64,000 nt of DNA from Sphingobium sp. Cam5-1. Its GTDB lineage: Bacteria; Pseudomonadota; Alphaproteobacteria; Sphingomonadales; Sphingomonadaceae. The DNA lies in assembly GCF_015693305.1 (NCBI RefSeq), contig NZ_CP065141.1, positions 1 through 64,000 on the forward strand, read 5' to 3'. Below the pieces are notes generated by a model. The model was not told where the DNA came from and made no database searches. It saw only the letters and a list, made by a program, of their open reading frames with translations. The number at the start of each line of letters is the position of its first letter. Position 1 is the stretch's first letter. This document shows positions 8,135 to 18,141 of the stretch, piece after piece. Both the position numbers and the translations under genes were made by a program.

Positions 8135-11100
8135 CTATCGACCGAACCATTTCGAACCTGCCACGAAATCAGCCCGGTTTTCCATCCAGCTCTCATGGCT
8201 GGCGAAGTCACTGGTTCCTCGGTCGCCGAAGAAGCCGGCGATGGCTTCGCTGAGTTGCGATGCCGCCTTGTTAATGGATGCATTCTGCGGGTTCCCGGTG
8301 TCGTAGCTTAAGGCCACATCGCTGAACGATCCGGTAGTTCCGTTGGTCCGGGTAAAGGAGCCGGTGTTGACGGTGAGATTTTCACCCCATTCCCAATTCC
8401 GATTGACCGCCGTGCCAGCAAGATCGATCGAGGCGACACCCGCCTTCTGGAGCGACATGATCTCCTTCTTGTCGACCCGGCCGTTGCCATTCCGATCCCG
8501 CCAGACCTTGAACTGCGCGAAATGGTCGTCGGCTGAGGAGAAGATGCCATCCCCATTGCTGTCGAACGCACGCAGGCCATCGAGGTCGGATTTCGCGCCA
8601 TCCTTGTCGCTGGTGAAGCTCAACTCGCCGCCATTGGTAACGGTCCCGTTGCCGTCCCTGTCGATAAACAGGAAGCCATCATCCTTCCCGATCCAACCCG
8701 TCTGATTCTTGATGCCGTCGCCATCCCAGTCGAACGCCACCTTCGTCCTGCGATTATCGACGAGACTGACGCCATTGCCGTTGAGGTCCAACACGATAGG
8801 CGAGGAAATTCCCGCTTGCACGCCACCCTGAAACTCCACGACCTCGATGCCATAGAGGGAGTCCGAACCTTCATCTCCATCAACGGTGGGATCGTTGTCG
8901 GTGATGGTCACGGTGCCATCGATGGTAGCAATCGAAAAACTGGACTGGAGGCCAGCATAGACCGCGACATCGGCGCTCCCATCCTCACCGGCGAGCAAAT
9001 CGTTGCCGGCGCCTCCGATCAATCGGTCATCGCCCCAGCCCCCGACGATATAATCCGCACCGCCCATCCCGGAGAGGGCGTTAGCGTAGTCGTTGCCATA
9101 TATTTCATTGTCGAGATCGTTGCCTGTGCCGTCCAAGGCAGCATCGCCGCCCAAATACAACCCTTCGACATTGTCGGGCAGAACGAAACTTATGGTGGAG
9201 GAGACACCATCCCAACCCTCATCGGCTACCTCGACGATGATATCTCCGGCATTATCGGCGTAATAGAAATCGCTACCGCTGCCTCCGGCCATCAGGTCCG
9301 CGCCGGCGGCGCCGTCGATACTGTCATCGCCATCGCCACCATAAAGACTATCGTCTCCAATGCCTCCGATAAGGGTGTCGTTCCCGGTGGTGCCATATAT
9401 CGGCGGCACAGCGGGCTCATCAGCCATATCCTCCGTGCCCGCAATGGTAATCGTGAGAGTCGAGGACGAGGTGGCGCCCGCCGTGTCCGTGACATGATAG
9501 TCAGCATTGATGACAAGGCTCTGTCCGGCTTCCAGATAATTATAGCTTGCGGCAGTGGGATCGAAGCTCCACTGGCCGTTTGCCGCCAGGACCAATCCGT
9601 CCACCACATCATCGAGCTTGAACTTCAGAACATCGCCCGCATCAGCATCGGTCGCCACCAATGTTCCGCGCACGAGCGCAGCGTCCTCAATGGCAGTAGC
9701 TGTTGCGGCTTGGGCGACAGGGGATGTATTCCCCATTGCAGCAGAAACAAGATCGCGAATTTGGGTTCGTGTCCAAATCGTGCCGTCAGCGAATTTGATC
9801 GTGCTGATCCCGTGCGTGTTGCCGTCATCCTGCTCGAACTGCTTGGTGACATTCACCGATGCCCCGGTCGAGTTGACGGTCACAAGCAAAGCGTCGCCCG
9901 ATCGGCTGAGAGACACACCATCCGCATTCACATTTGTGAGTTCGAGGGTGTCGTTGCGGTTGTAGCCGAATCCCCAATCATTGATCTCATCATGACCATC
10001 GGCGCTCGAAAAGCGGAATGTACCCGCGCCGCTGCCGCTGACTGTGATAGTGTCATCGCCACCTGCGCCATTGACGATGAAATTACCGCGCGGAGGTCGA
10101 AGAAAGTCAGCCGATGCCGTGCCATTGACGGTCACTTGCGCAGCGGCGATCACTGAACTGGCGGCGGCTAGCCAATCGGTCCGCATCATTGCAGTGCCAT
10201 CGGCGAACAGGATGCGATCGACGCCGTAGCCTTCTCCTACAAGTCCATCACCCAGCGAAATCGATCCGGTCTGGTTCGCGAAGGAAAGGGTCAGCCCTGC
10301 GCCGTCGTTAGCAATAGCGAATCGCAGATCCGCTGGCGATATACCGGCACCCAGTTGCAGGGTGTCGAAGCCGTCGGACGCATCAGAGCCGACGATTGTG
10401 TCGTCACCGTCCCCGAGATTCCAGACATAGGTATCGTTGCCTTGGCTTTCCTGGACACTGTCGTTGCCGCCGCCGCCATCGACAAAATCATTTCCCTTGC
10501 CGGGGTTGAAATTCTCGTCGTCTGGGGTGCCGGAAAGATTTTGGTCTGGCGGGGGAGGTGGAGTTCCAATCGGAGCCGCCTGCAGATAAGTGGCGTTGAC
10601 ATAGTCGCGATACTCATCCGCATAATGTCGCGCTGAAAGATAATTGGCACTAAAAGGAAAATCCTTCTTGTATCCCCAGGTGTCGAGCATGATTGGGAGC
10701 GAGTTTATACCGAGTGCGGCTTGCGCCAGTTGATCTGACAGGGCCGCCTGCGTTAGCACCGTGCCGTCAGCAAACGTGATTGAACCAAGCTTTCTGGAAT
10801 TGCCCGATGTGTCGTAGGTACTCCCGCTAGGACCAATATTTTTACCGTTTTCCAGAAATGTGATCTGATCACCAGTCTGGCTTATCCGGACGGTGATGAA
10901 CTGAAGAAATAGGCCATCGTTCCCCGTACCGTATATGCTATGCCCGCCCGCGATGATCTCGATATCGTCCTGGTTGAGGTTCTGGAGCGCCAGGGTGTAA
11001 TCGCCGTCGCCCGCGTCGAACTCGACGACATCGCTGCCGCCGCCAGCGCCGAACTTGATCGTGGCGGATTGCGATTTGAGATGGATCACATCGTTGCCAG

Positions 11101-12580
11101 CACCGCCGTCCACGGTCGCGTCGAGGCCACCTACGGTGATATTGTCATCGCCACCCTTGCCATCGACCAGATGGTCGTGTTCGCTTTCGTCGGAGATGAG
11201 ATCGCTATACTCTGAACCGATAATGTCGGTGTTGAAGTTCAGGAGGTTGATCTTTCCACCAGCGCCGCTCCGGCTACTGATATAACCTCTGCCGGAGGTC
11301 TGATCGATTTTCACGGTCATGCCTGCAAGGTCACTGGAATCCTTGGCATCAATAATATCGGCTACGCCTGCCTGACCGCCATTCGCATCAATGGTAAGAT
11401 TGTAGCCAGATGGAATGGAACCCTTATAGATGATCTTATCCGCGCCAACCGTACCCTTGATATTTTCAATGGAATGTAAGGTATCCGTGCCCCCTAATCC
11501 ATCTTGTACAGTTAAAATTGGCGCAGATGATGTACCATCAAAATTGATACTTATGGTTTGGGAGCTAAGATTTGAGGAATAGTCTGCCGTATCATTGCCA
11601 GAGCCACCCGACAGGATATCGTCCTGTATGCCCCCTGTTATGCTGTCAGATCCGTCCCCTCCGACAAAGAAGGCCCCATGAGTGTAGGGAGGAACGCCGG
11701 TCAGCAGCCCAACGTGACTATCATAGTTGAGGGAATCACCTTCGGAAGATCCATATATGATATCTTTCCCGTTGTAGGTGTATTGTATTGCTTCGCTGTT
11801 GATGAGCTGCTGGGCCAAGGCGGCAACTGCTACGCTATAAGCAGATAGTGCTCCCACCGTTCCAGCAATTGCAGCCGCAACATTCGCAAAGACATAATCG
11901 GGCTTAACGAAATTTTGGAAATCGGCTTGCGTGTACACGTCGCCCACATGAGAAGCGTCCCATTGAGCCTTAGTATCGGCACCAAATTTCAGAAGCACTT
12001 TCTCGCCAATATCATAAGGATCGATTACTGGAGCGAGAATAGTATCATTGATGATTTGAACGGCTTGTTGTATAGGTGTGCTGCCAGTTTGAAAATCAAA
12101 ATCGGTATCGTGTGGCCTCACTGACCCGTTCTCAATAGACAGGGATCCATCTGCACCCCAAACAAATGTGGTTTGCCCACTGAGAACAAAAGATGTAGAC
12201 CCCCATATGAAGGCTCTATAAGCAAAATCAGATTCAGTTATGCCGGCAGTATATTGGTAAACAACAAACCTAGCAGATTCTGGCGGTTCCCCACCTGTAT
12301 ACAGGGCAGTCAACGGCAGCCTAGTAACACCATTGCTATCTGTCGTGCCAAGGTGCTTTTGCTGATCCAGTCCGCCGCTGAAAAAACTGGATACAATATC
12401 GGCATCTGCTAGATGCGCAAAGCGCCCCACCGTATTCATGTAAGATGCTGTATCGACGTACTGCTCGACAGCTACTCCATCGAGAGCAGCGGGACGAAGC
12501 CGCTGATCCGGCGAGGACGGCATTTGATCACTGCCATATAAGTACTTATTGAGGATGAACTGGAATGTTAATGGATCCAT
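8135..12580 (-). CDS. Large RTX (hemolysin-type calcium-binding) secreted protein
   Basis: This 1481-residue protein has no N-terminal signal peptide. RTX nonapeptide clusters of the GGxGxDx type lie at about 305-335, 470-500, 690-720 and 1065-1220. A VCBS/cadherin-like domain (about 950-1055, with TDADAGDVLKF and YNYLEAGQSL) is followed by a Ca-binding region rich in DxDGDG/DSNGDG/DRNGNG motifs (about 1265-1400). The C-terminus (SKWFGR) is non-RTX and probably holds the type I secretion signal. No lipase, protease or acyl-lysine site was recognised. The likely role is an extracellular Ca-dependent adhesin, surface protein or toxin exported by the adjacent ABC-HlyD pair. An AAAGAGGA ribosome-binding site precedes the ATG. 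It overlaps the upstream lipoprotein gene by 35 nt. Confidence 0.85.
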   Translation of the reverse strand: MDPLTFQFILNKYLYGSDQMPSSPDQRLRPAALDGVAVEQYVDTASYMNTVGRFAHLADADIVSSFFSGGLDQQKHLGTTDSNGVTRLPLTALYTGGEPPESARFVVYQYTAGITESDFAYRAFIWGSTSFVLSGQTTFVWGADGSLSIENGSVRPHDTDFDFQTGSTPIQQAVQIINDTILAPVIDPYDIGEKVLLKFGADTKAQWDASHVGDVYTQADFQNFVKPDYVFANVAAAIAGTVGALSAYSVAVAALAQQLINSEAIQYTYNGKDIIYGSSEGDSLNYDSHVGLLTGVPPYTHGAFFVGGDGSDSITGGIQDDILSGGSGNDTADYSSNLSSQTISINFDGTSSAPILTVQDGLGGTDTLHSIENIKGTVGADKIIYKGSIPSGYNLTIDANGGQAGVADIIDAKDSSDLAGMTVKIDQTSGRGYISSRSGAGGKINLLNFNTDIIGSEYSDLISDESEHDHLVDGKGGDDNITVGGLDATVDGGAGNDVIHLKSQSATIKFGAGGGSDVVEFDAGDGDYTLALQNLNQDDIEIIAGGHSIYGTGNDGLFLQFITVRISQTGDQITFLENGKNIGPSGSTYDTSGNSRKLGSITFADGTVLTQAALSDQLAQAALGINSLPIMLDTWGYKKDFPFSANYLSARHYADEYRDYVNATYLQAAPIGTPPPPPDQNLSGTPDDENFNPGKGNDFVDGGGGNDSVQESQGNDTYVWNLGDGDDTIVGSDASDGFDTLQLGAGISPADLRFAIANDGAGLTLSFANQTGSISLGDGLVGEGYGVDRILFADGTAMMRTDWLAAASSVIAAAQVTVNGTASADFLRPPRGNFIVNGAGGDDTITVSGSGAGTFRFSSADGHDEINDWGFGYNRNDTLELTNVNADGVSLSRSGDALLVTVNSTGASVNVTKQFEQDDGNTHGISTIKFADGTIWTRTQIRDLVSAAMGNTSPVAQAATATAIEDAALVRGTLVATDADAGDVLKFKLDDVVDGLVLAANGQWSFDPTAASYNYLEAGQSLVINADYHVTDTAGATSSSTLTITIAGTEDMADEPAVPPIYGTTGNDTLIGGIGDDSLYGGDGDDSIDGAAGADLMAGGSGSDFYYADNAGDIIVEVADEGWDGVSSTISFVLPDNVEGLYLGGDAALDGTGNDLDNEIYGNDYANALSGMGGADYIVGGWGDDRLIGGAGNDLLAGEDGSADVAVYAGLQSSFSIATIDGTVTITDNDPTVDGDEGSDSLYGIEVVEFQGGVQAGISSPIVLDLNGNGVSLVDNRRTKVAFDWDGDGIKNQTGWIGKDDGFLFIDRDGNGTVTNGGELSFTSDKDGAKSDLDGLRAFDSNGDGIFSSADDHFAQFKVWRDRNGNGRVDKKEIMSLQKAGVASIDLAGTAVNRNWEWGENLTVNTGSFTRTNGTTGSFSDVALSYDTGNPQNASINKAASQLSEAIAGFFGDRGTSDFASHESWMENRADFVAGSKWFGR

Positions 12581-13034
12581 TGTAAAAGTCCTCTTTAAGA
12601 TAGTGCGTTTCCGATATTTGATCTAATACTTTTAAGCACTTATTAAATATTATCTTAGACGTCCGGACTTTTGTGCCGTCTGGGCTATTAAATATAATGT
12701 GCGTTCGTAAAGCGTATGAAGCCCGATTCCGCGGATGCGTGAATATATGTGAGTAGATGCTTGATTTAAGAGGCTGGACAGAACAGCAACCGCTCGCGAT
12801 ATACGCCGCCATATTCTGATCGCCTGTCCCCACTTCTGTGCTTGGTAGCCAAATCTCTGTGCTTCGTTGGGCTACCTCTTGGACGCTCGGAAGTGCTCGC
12901 TCGTTTACTCTACAAGTCGGATCCTTGAGAAACCCACAAGCACTGAGCGAAAAAACGATTAGCAGAGCCTTTGCTGTGGAAAGATCGATGCACTTAGTTA
13001 TAAAGCCTTGCCCTTCGAAGGTAATGAATTTCAT
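12546..13034 (-). CDS. Putative lipoprotein of the secretion operon
   Basis: This 162-residue protein has a basic/polar N-terminus and then a hydrophobic stretch ending in a lipobox (ALLIVFSLSACGF, Cys about 33). That suggests export and lipid anchoring, although the N-region before the hydrophobic core is long (about 20 residues). The remainder is Cys-containing with no recognised fold. It sits between hlyD-like and RTX genes on the same strand and overlaps the RTX start by 35 nt, implying co-expression. It could be a periplasmic partner or immunity protein for the RTX product (inference). A GGAGATCATCGAG site precedes the ATG. Its codon use looks less GC-rich than its neighbours. Confidence 0.6.
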   Translation of the reverse strand: MKFITFEGQGFITKCIDLSTAKALLIVFSLSACGFLKDPTCRVNERALPSVQEVAQRSTEIWLPSTEVGTGDQNMAAYIASGCCSVQPLKSSIYSHIFTHPRNRASYALRTHIIFNSPDGTKVRTSKIIFNKCLKVLDQISETHYLKEDFYNGSINIPVHPQ

Positions 13035-13075
13035 CTCGATGATCTCCGTTGGCCCGATTTTTTACAGCGATCCTT

Positions 13076-14467
13076 TCATCTTTCCCTCGCCGAATCGCGA
13101 ATAGTTTCATTTATTGGACTAATAAGATAAGTCAGAATGGAGCGTCTGCCTGTTCGTATATCTGCGGTCGCAGATAAACCCGCATCCAATTTGAAATTGC
13201 CAATCGCGCCCTTGGTATTAGGTTTGAGTATTATGCGTGCAGGATAGACGAAACCAAGCTTTTCATCTTCGATGGCATCCGACCCGATGCTTTCCACATG
13301 GCCGGGGATGGTGCCGTATCGAGTGAATGGGAACGCTTCGAGCTTGATGGCCACCGGCTGGCCTTCCTTCACAAAGCCAACATCCTTGTTGAGAATCTTG
13401 ACCTCGGCGATCAGCGAGCCACCTTTCGGCACCACCACCATGATCGGCTTGGCCGCTTCAACGACGCCACCGATAGTGTGAATGGAAAGCTGCGTAATCG
13501 TCCCGTCCACAGGCGCGATGAGGCGCTGCAAACTGCTGCGCTGCCTGCTCTTGGTCAATTCCTCCTGGCGCAGCCGTGCATCTGCCTCCGCTTTAGCAAG
13601 GTCGGTGAGGATGCGTGTGCGCGCTTCGGCCTTGCTCTGGGCCATAGTGCTGGAGGCACTAGAGGATTGCGCCTCGGCCTTGCGCGCGGTTGCCAGCGCC
13701 GCCTCACGATCCCGGATGGTCGCGAAGCGTTGCCGCCGCATCTCGATGACCTTGAGCTTGGCGGCATAGCCCTTGGTAAGCAGTCCTTCATAGGCATCGA
13801 GCTGCTGGTCGAGGAGTGGGATGGTCTCGGTCAGCTTGGCCGCCTGCACCAATGCTTCGGAGCGCGCCGCCCTTGCCGCCTGAAGGTCCGCGGACCGACC
13901 CGAAGCGGACGCCTCGATTGCAGTGAGTTCCGCTGCCGCCAGAGATCGCTGGGTCGCGACAAGCTGCGGCGCGGTTCCCTGCGGGGCGATGAAGTCGAGG
14001 CCTTTGCCATCCAGGGCTGAAAGCACCGCCCTGGCGCGCGCGACGTCGAAAAGGGCCGTTTGCAATGCCGCTTCCGCCTGAACGGTCTCGGCCGCCGATA
14101 CGGTCGGGTCGAGTTCGACCAGCACCTGCCCCTTGCGCACATACTGCCCATTGCGGACATGGATGGCGCGGACGATCCCTGCCTCGACCGGCTGAACCAG
14201 CTTCACATTGTCCGCCGGGATCAGGCGGCCCGGCGCCGAAGCCACGACATCGACCTTGCCGAAGGTCAGCCACAGGATCGTCAGAGCAAGGCCGATGAGC
14301 AAAAGCCATGTGCTCGCTCGGGCAGTGGGCGACACAGGCTGCTCGACGATTTCCAACGCTGCGGGCAGGAAGGTGACGTAATCGACCCTGGTCAGGTTTT
14401 TCGCTCTTCGCCTTTCATCGGCAAGGGCAGCGCGAACCACATCCCAATGTTGCGCGATGCTATTCAT
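13076..14467 (-). CDS. HlyD-family type I secretion periplasmic adaptor
   Basis: This 463-residue protein has a short cytoplasmic N-terminus, one transmembrane helix (about 52-70, WLLLIGLALTILWLTFG) and a barrel-sandwich/lipoyl motif (VQPVEAGIVRAIHVRNGQYVRKGQVLVELDP). A long coiled coil (about 120-300) and a C-terminal beta-barrel (PVDGTITQLSIHTIGGVVEAAKPIM...) follow. It links the inner-membrane ABC exporter to an outer-membrane TolC-type channel. Its start codon overlaps the exporter stop (ATGA). No TolC homologue is in the window, so the host's is probably used. Confidence 0.92.
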   Translation of the reverse strand: MNSIAQHWDVVRAALADERRRAKNLTRVDYVTFLPAALEIVEQPVSPTARASTWLLLIGLALTILWLTFGKVDVVASAPGRLIPADNVKLVQPVEAGIVRAIHVRNGQYVRKGQVLVELDPTVSAAETVQAEAALQTALFDVARARAVLSALDGKGLDFIAPQGTAPQLVATQRSLAAAELTAIEASASGRSADLQAARAARSEALVQAAKLTETIPLLDQQLDAYEGLLTKGYAAKLKVIEMRRQRFATIRDREAALATARKAEAQSSSASSTMAQSKAEARTRILTDLAKAEADARLRQEELTKSRQRSSLQRLIAPVDGTITQLSIHTIGGVVEAAKPIMVVVPKGGSLIAEVKILNKDVGFVKEGQPVAIKLEAFPFTRYGTIPGHVESIGSDAIEDEKLGFVYPARIILKPNTKGAIGNFKLDAGLSATADIRTGRRSILTYLISPINETIRDSARER

Positions 14468-16614
14468 GCCACACCCTCGCTCACGCCCATCTGGCGCCGG
14501 TGCAGGCCAGCATAGCGCCCCCCTTGCCGTAGCAGTTCGTCATGCGTGCCGACTTCGACGATCCGTCCCTTCTCCAGCGTCATGATGCGGTCGCATTGAC
14601 GGATGGCCGAAAGCCGGTGGGCGATGATGAGGACCGTGCGCCCCCGCGCCATCGCCCGCAGATTGCGCTGGATGATTTCCTCGCTTTCCGCATCCAGGGC
14701 CGATGTGGCTTCGTCGAGGATAAGAATGCGCGGTTGCGTGACCAGGGCGCGGGCGATGGCGATGCGCTGGCGCTGTCCGCCCGACAGATTGACGCCGCGT
14801 TCCTCGATGATGGTGTCATAACCTTGGGGCAGGCCGACGATGAACTCATGCGCGCCCGCAAGTTGCGCGGCCGCCATCACCTGTTCCAGTGGCATGGCGG
14901 GATGGGCAAGCGCGATATTCTCGCGGATCGAGCGGTTGAACAGCAGATTCTCCTGCAGCACCACACCGATCTGGCGACGCAGCCAACTCGGGTCGATCTG
15001 GGCGATATCGACGCCATCGATGAGGATGCGTCCCGCTGCCGGGGTATAAAGGCGTTGCAGCAGCTTGGTGAGGGTGGACTTGCCTGATCCTGACGACCCG
15101 GCAATGCCCAGCGTCCCGCCTGCTGGGAGGTGGATGTCGATATCCTCCAGCGTCCATGGCCCGTCCAGGCCATAGCGGAATTTGACGCCTTCGAAGCGGA
15201 TCATGCCCTTGATCTCGGGCAGGGCGACGCGGGAACCCGCGCCGGGCTCGACCGGCTGGTTGAGAACATCGCCCAGCCGGTCGATCGAGAGCCTGACCTG
15301 CTGGAAATCCTGCCAGAGCTGGGCCATACGGATCACCGGCCCGGAGACACGCTGCGCGAACATGTTGAAAGCGACCAGCGCGCCCACCGTCATGGCCCCG
15401 GCTATCACCTCGCGGGCGCCGAAAAAGAGGATCGCTGCCAAGCTGAGCTTAGAGATGAGCTGGACGGCTTGGCTGCCTGTATTGCCGAGATTGATGACCC
15501 GCTGGTTGGCGGCGCTATAGCCGGCGAGTTGCCGCTCCCACCTTTCCTGCCATTGAGGCTCGACGGCTGAGGCCTTGATGGTCTGCATGCCCGACACGCT
15601 TTCCACCAACAGGGCATTGTTAGCCGAGCCACGTTCAAACTTCTCGTCCAAGCGATGGCGCAACGGGCCAGTGACGAGCAACGACACCGCGACATAGGCG
15701 GGGATGGTGGCAGCGACGATCCAGAACAGCGTTGGGGAATAGATCCACATCGCTACCAGGAAAACGATGGTGAAGACAGGGTCGATCAGGACCGACAGCG
15801 ATGCGTTGGTCAGGAACTCACGAATGGATTCAAGCTGGCGGATGCGCGTCACCGTGTCGCCGACGCGACGGCCCTCGAAATAGGAAAGAGGCAAGCCCAG
15901 CATATGCCGGAAGAGCTTCGAACCCAGTTCGACGTCGAGCTTCTGGCTGGTTTCCGAATAGAGCCGGGTCCGCAGCCAACCAAAGGCCACCTCCCAGAGA
16001 GACACCGCCACGAAGCCGACCGACAACACCTCGAGGGTCGCCAGCGTGTTGTGGACCAGCACCTTGTCGATGACATTCTGGAAGAAGAGCGGTGCTGCAA
16101 GGCCGAGAAGATTGAGCGCCAGGGTGATCAGCAGCACTTCGCCGATCAGCTTGCGGTAGCGCACCACCTGCGGGATGAACCAGCGGATATCGAAGCGGCC
16201 CGCCGCACCGCCCACGCTCTCCCGCGTGGTCAGCAGGACGATCTCGCCCGACCAGATTGCATCCAGTTCTTCCCGTGACAGTCTCTCGACATTGGAACCG
16301 GGACGTTGGATCAACGCTTCGGCATCGGAGGCACGGCCGATCAGGAACCAGCCCTCGGCCCCGTTGGCCAGTACCGGCAGGGCTTGCCGGGCTAATCTAT
16401 TGAAGTCGATGCGAGTCGAGCGGGCGCGGACGCCGTCCTGACGCTTGGCGAGTCGGAGAATGTCTTCTGCTGTCAGCGGATCGTGATGCCCGAGTTCATG
16501 GCGCAATTGCTGGGGATCGACGGCTATTTTATGAACGGCCAACAGCGTGGCCAGCGCGCAAACGCCGCTGTCAGCACCCGTAGAGGCACCTGCAAATCCC
16601 CTGTCCATCATCAC
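14464..16614 (-). CDS. Type I secretion ABC transporter with C39-like N-domain
   Basis: This 716-residue protein has three parts. The N-terminal C39-like domain (about 1-135) has the pattern ADSGVCALATLLAV, where a Ser occupies the usual catalytic Cys position; it is therefore probably a non-cleaving substrate-docking domain like that of HlyB. A six-helix ABC membrane domain spans about 160-440. The ATPase has Walker A GSSGSGKST, signature LSGGQRQRIAIARAL, Walker B ILILDEATSALD and an H-loop. It powers export of the RTX protein. It is the first gene of the minus-strand operon and diverges from the recombinase trio. Confidence 0.92.
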   Translation of the reverse strand: MMMDRGFAGASTGADSGVCALATLLAVHKIAVDPQQLRHELGHHDPLTAEDILRLAKRQDGVRARSTRIDFNRLARQALPVLANGAEGWFLIGRASDAEALIQRPGSNVERLSREELDAIWSGEIVLLTTRESVGGAAGRFDIRWFIPQVVRYRKLIGEVLLITLALNLLGLAAPLFFQNVIDKVLVHNTLATLEVLSVGFVAVSLWEVAFGWLRTRLYSETSQKLDVELGSKLFRHMLGLPLSYFEGRRVGDTVTRIRQLESIREFLTNASLSVLIDPVFTIVFLVAMWIYSPTLFWIVAATIPAYVAVSLLVTGPLRHRLDEKFERGSANNALLVESVSGMQTIKASAVEPQWQERWERQLAGYSAANQRVINLGNTGSQAVQLISKLSLAAILFFGAREVIAGAMTVGALVAFNMFAQRVSGPVIRMAQLWQDFQQVRLSIDRLGDVLNQPVEPGAGSRVALPEIKGMIRFEGVKFRYGLDGPWTLEDIDIHLPAGGTLGIAGSSGSGKSTLTKLLQRLYTPAAGRILIDGVDIAQIDPSWLRRQIGVVLQENLLFNRSIRENIALAHPAMPLEQVMAAAQLAGAHEFIVGLPQGYDTIIEERGVNLSGGQRQRIAIARALVTQPRILILDEATSALDAESEEIIQRNLRAMARGRTVLIIAHRLSAIRQCDRIMTLEKGRIVEVGTHDELLRQGGRYAGLHRRQMGVSEGVA

Positions 16615-16926
16615 CCCTGCTCGACGCAGACCCCAGCGCCGTGGCCATGGGTTTCATATTTTCAACCGCCGTTCAATCCAATTCGCGGTGCGGACAGAAA
16701 TTTCATCTCTATATTTCAAACCATTATGGATGATTTGTGCTTATCGGACGATTTACCTTTCCTCTGTTCCGTAAGGGAAAATCGCAGCCATCTCATCGCG
16801 ATGCAGGGTGAGAAAAGCTACAGGGCCATCGGCTCGCCGCGATCGAACGACGCCATGACGCCGATCCCTTGCGGTCGCGGCGGTCGTGGCGGCCGCATCC
16901 AGTTCCCACAACCCGGGAGCACGAAA
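16615..16926. other. Divergent intergenic region between exporter and recombinase trio
   Basis: This 312-bp region must hold the promoters of the secretion operon (minus) and the recombinase operon (plus). A local AT-rich stretch at about 16690-16745 is the likeliest promoter site. I saw no strong dyad and no further gene. An in-frame extension of the first recombinase reaches back to 16483 but overlaps the exporter gene and lacks family similarity. Confidence 0.4.
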
Positions 16927-18141
16927 ATGCCGAAAGACCTCTCATCATCGCTGAACCGCCATATCGACACCTTCATCGCCCTGTTGACTGCGAAAAATTA
17001 CAAACCGCAGACAATAGCGGCCTATCGGAATCTGCTGCAACGCTTGGTATCCTCGATTGAAGCTGCCGGCATATCCCCACGGGATTTGACGGTCGAGCAG
17101 GCGGCCGATCTTGTGCGTGGCGACGAGCGCAATCGACGCGAGCCGAATAAATGCCAGAACATAGCACGGCGCTTCGTTGTCCATCTGATCGACAGCGGGG
17201 TGGCGCCGACCCCGGTTCGGACACCGGAACAGATCGCTCGCGAAGCGTTGCGCCTTGACTATGAGGACTATCTGGTGCGGCAGCGTGGCGTCAGCCGGAG
17301 CAGCGTCTACAGTGCCTGGCGCTTCGCCGACCGGTTCCTCGACCACCGATTCGGAGAGGGCGAAACCGATCTTGCAGCGATCAGCCAAGCCGATGCGGTG
17401 GCGTTCCTCGAACATCTGCTTGGAAGAAAGGCGCCCTATCGCGACAAGTCGGCCGCCTCCCATCTGCGCACTTTCCTCCAATATCTGTTCCAGCGCGGCG
17501 TCACGCAGACCAACCTTGCGTCGGGGGTGCCGATGGTCGCCCAGCGCTGGGATGCGCGGTTGCCGCGCTTCCTGTCGCCCGAACAGATCGACGCCTTGCT
17601 GGCATGGGTCCGCGACAATCCAAAGCATGGGCTGCGCGATTATGCGATGCTCATGCTGATGGCCCGGCTCGGGCTGCGGGCGCCGGAGGTGATCGCCATC
17701 CGGCTTGAGGATATCGACTGGCGCGCCGGTGAGTTGCTCGTGCGGGGCAAGGGGCAGCGTCACGATCGCCTGCCTGTCCCCGCGGACGTTGGCGAGGCGC
17801 TCGCACGCTACATCCGGAACGAGCGTGTATCGGCGTCGCGAACCCTGTTCGTTTCCTTGCGTGCGCCCAATCTTCCTTTCAAGGGCGGGCAGATTATCAA
17901 CGCCATATTGAAGGAAGCGTTTGCGGCAACCGGCACCAAGCCACCTGCCCCCTATGTCGGATCGCACGTCCTGCGCCACAGCCTGGCGACGAACATGATC
18001 CGCAGCGGCGCATCCCTTGCCGAAATCGGCGACATGCTGCGGCACCGCTCACGCGTGTCGACGATGATCTATGCGAAACTGGACATCGACGGGCTGCGCT
18101 CGATCGCAAAGCCCTGGCCGGTGGCGGGAGAAGCGCAATGA
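16927..18141 (+). CDS. RIT element tyrosine recombinase, first of trio
   Basis: This 404-residue tyrosine recombinase has a SAM-like N-terminal core-binding domain (about 15-200) and a catalytic domain with the first Arg in ARLGLRAPEV, the HxxR box in SHVLRHSLATNM, a later His in LRHRS and the nucleophile in TMIYAKL. It catalyses strand exchange at the element ends. The ATG at 16927 was chosen as the start of family-like sequence (MPKDLSSSLNRHID). Its stop overlaps the next start by 4 nt (ATGA). Three such genes in tandem define RIT elements. Confidence 0.88.
   Translation: MPKDLSSSLNRHIDTFIALLTAKNYKPQTIAAYRNLLQRLVSSIEAAGISPRDLTVEQAADLVRGDERNRREPNKCQNIARRFVVHLIDSGVAPTPVRTPEQIAREALRLDYEDYLVRQRGVSRSSVYSAWRFADRFLDHRFGEGETDLAAISQADAVAFLEHLLGRKAPYRDKSAASHLRTFLQYLFQRGVTQTNLASGVPMVAQRWDARLPRFLSPEQIDALLAWVRDNPKHGLRDYAMLMLMARLGLRAPEVIAIRLEDIDWRAGELLVRGKGQRHDRLPVPADVGEALARYIRNERVSASRTLFVSLRAPNLPFKGGQIINAILKEAFAATGTKPPAPYVGSHVLRHSLATNMIRSGASLAEIGDMLRHRSRVSTMIYAKLDIDGLRSIAKPWPVAGEAQ

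Noticed and set aside
8816..10156. Long plus-strand open frame opposite the RTX gene
   Set aside because: It is the complement of the Gly/Asp-rich RTX repeats; the Ile/Ala/Val-rich translation has no family features and the minus-strand gene is certain.
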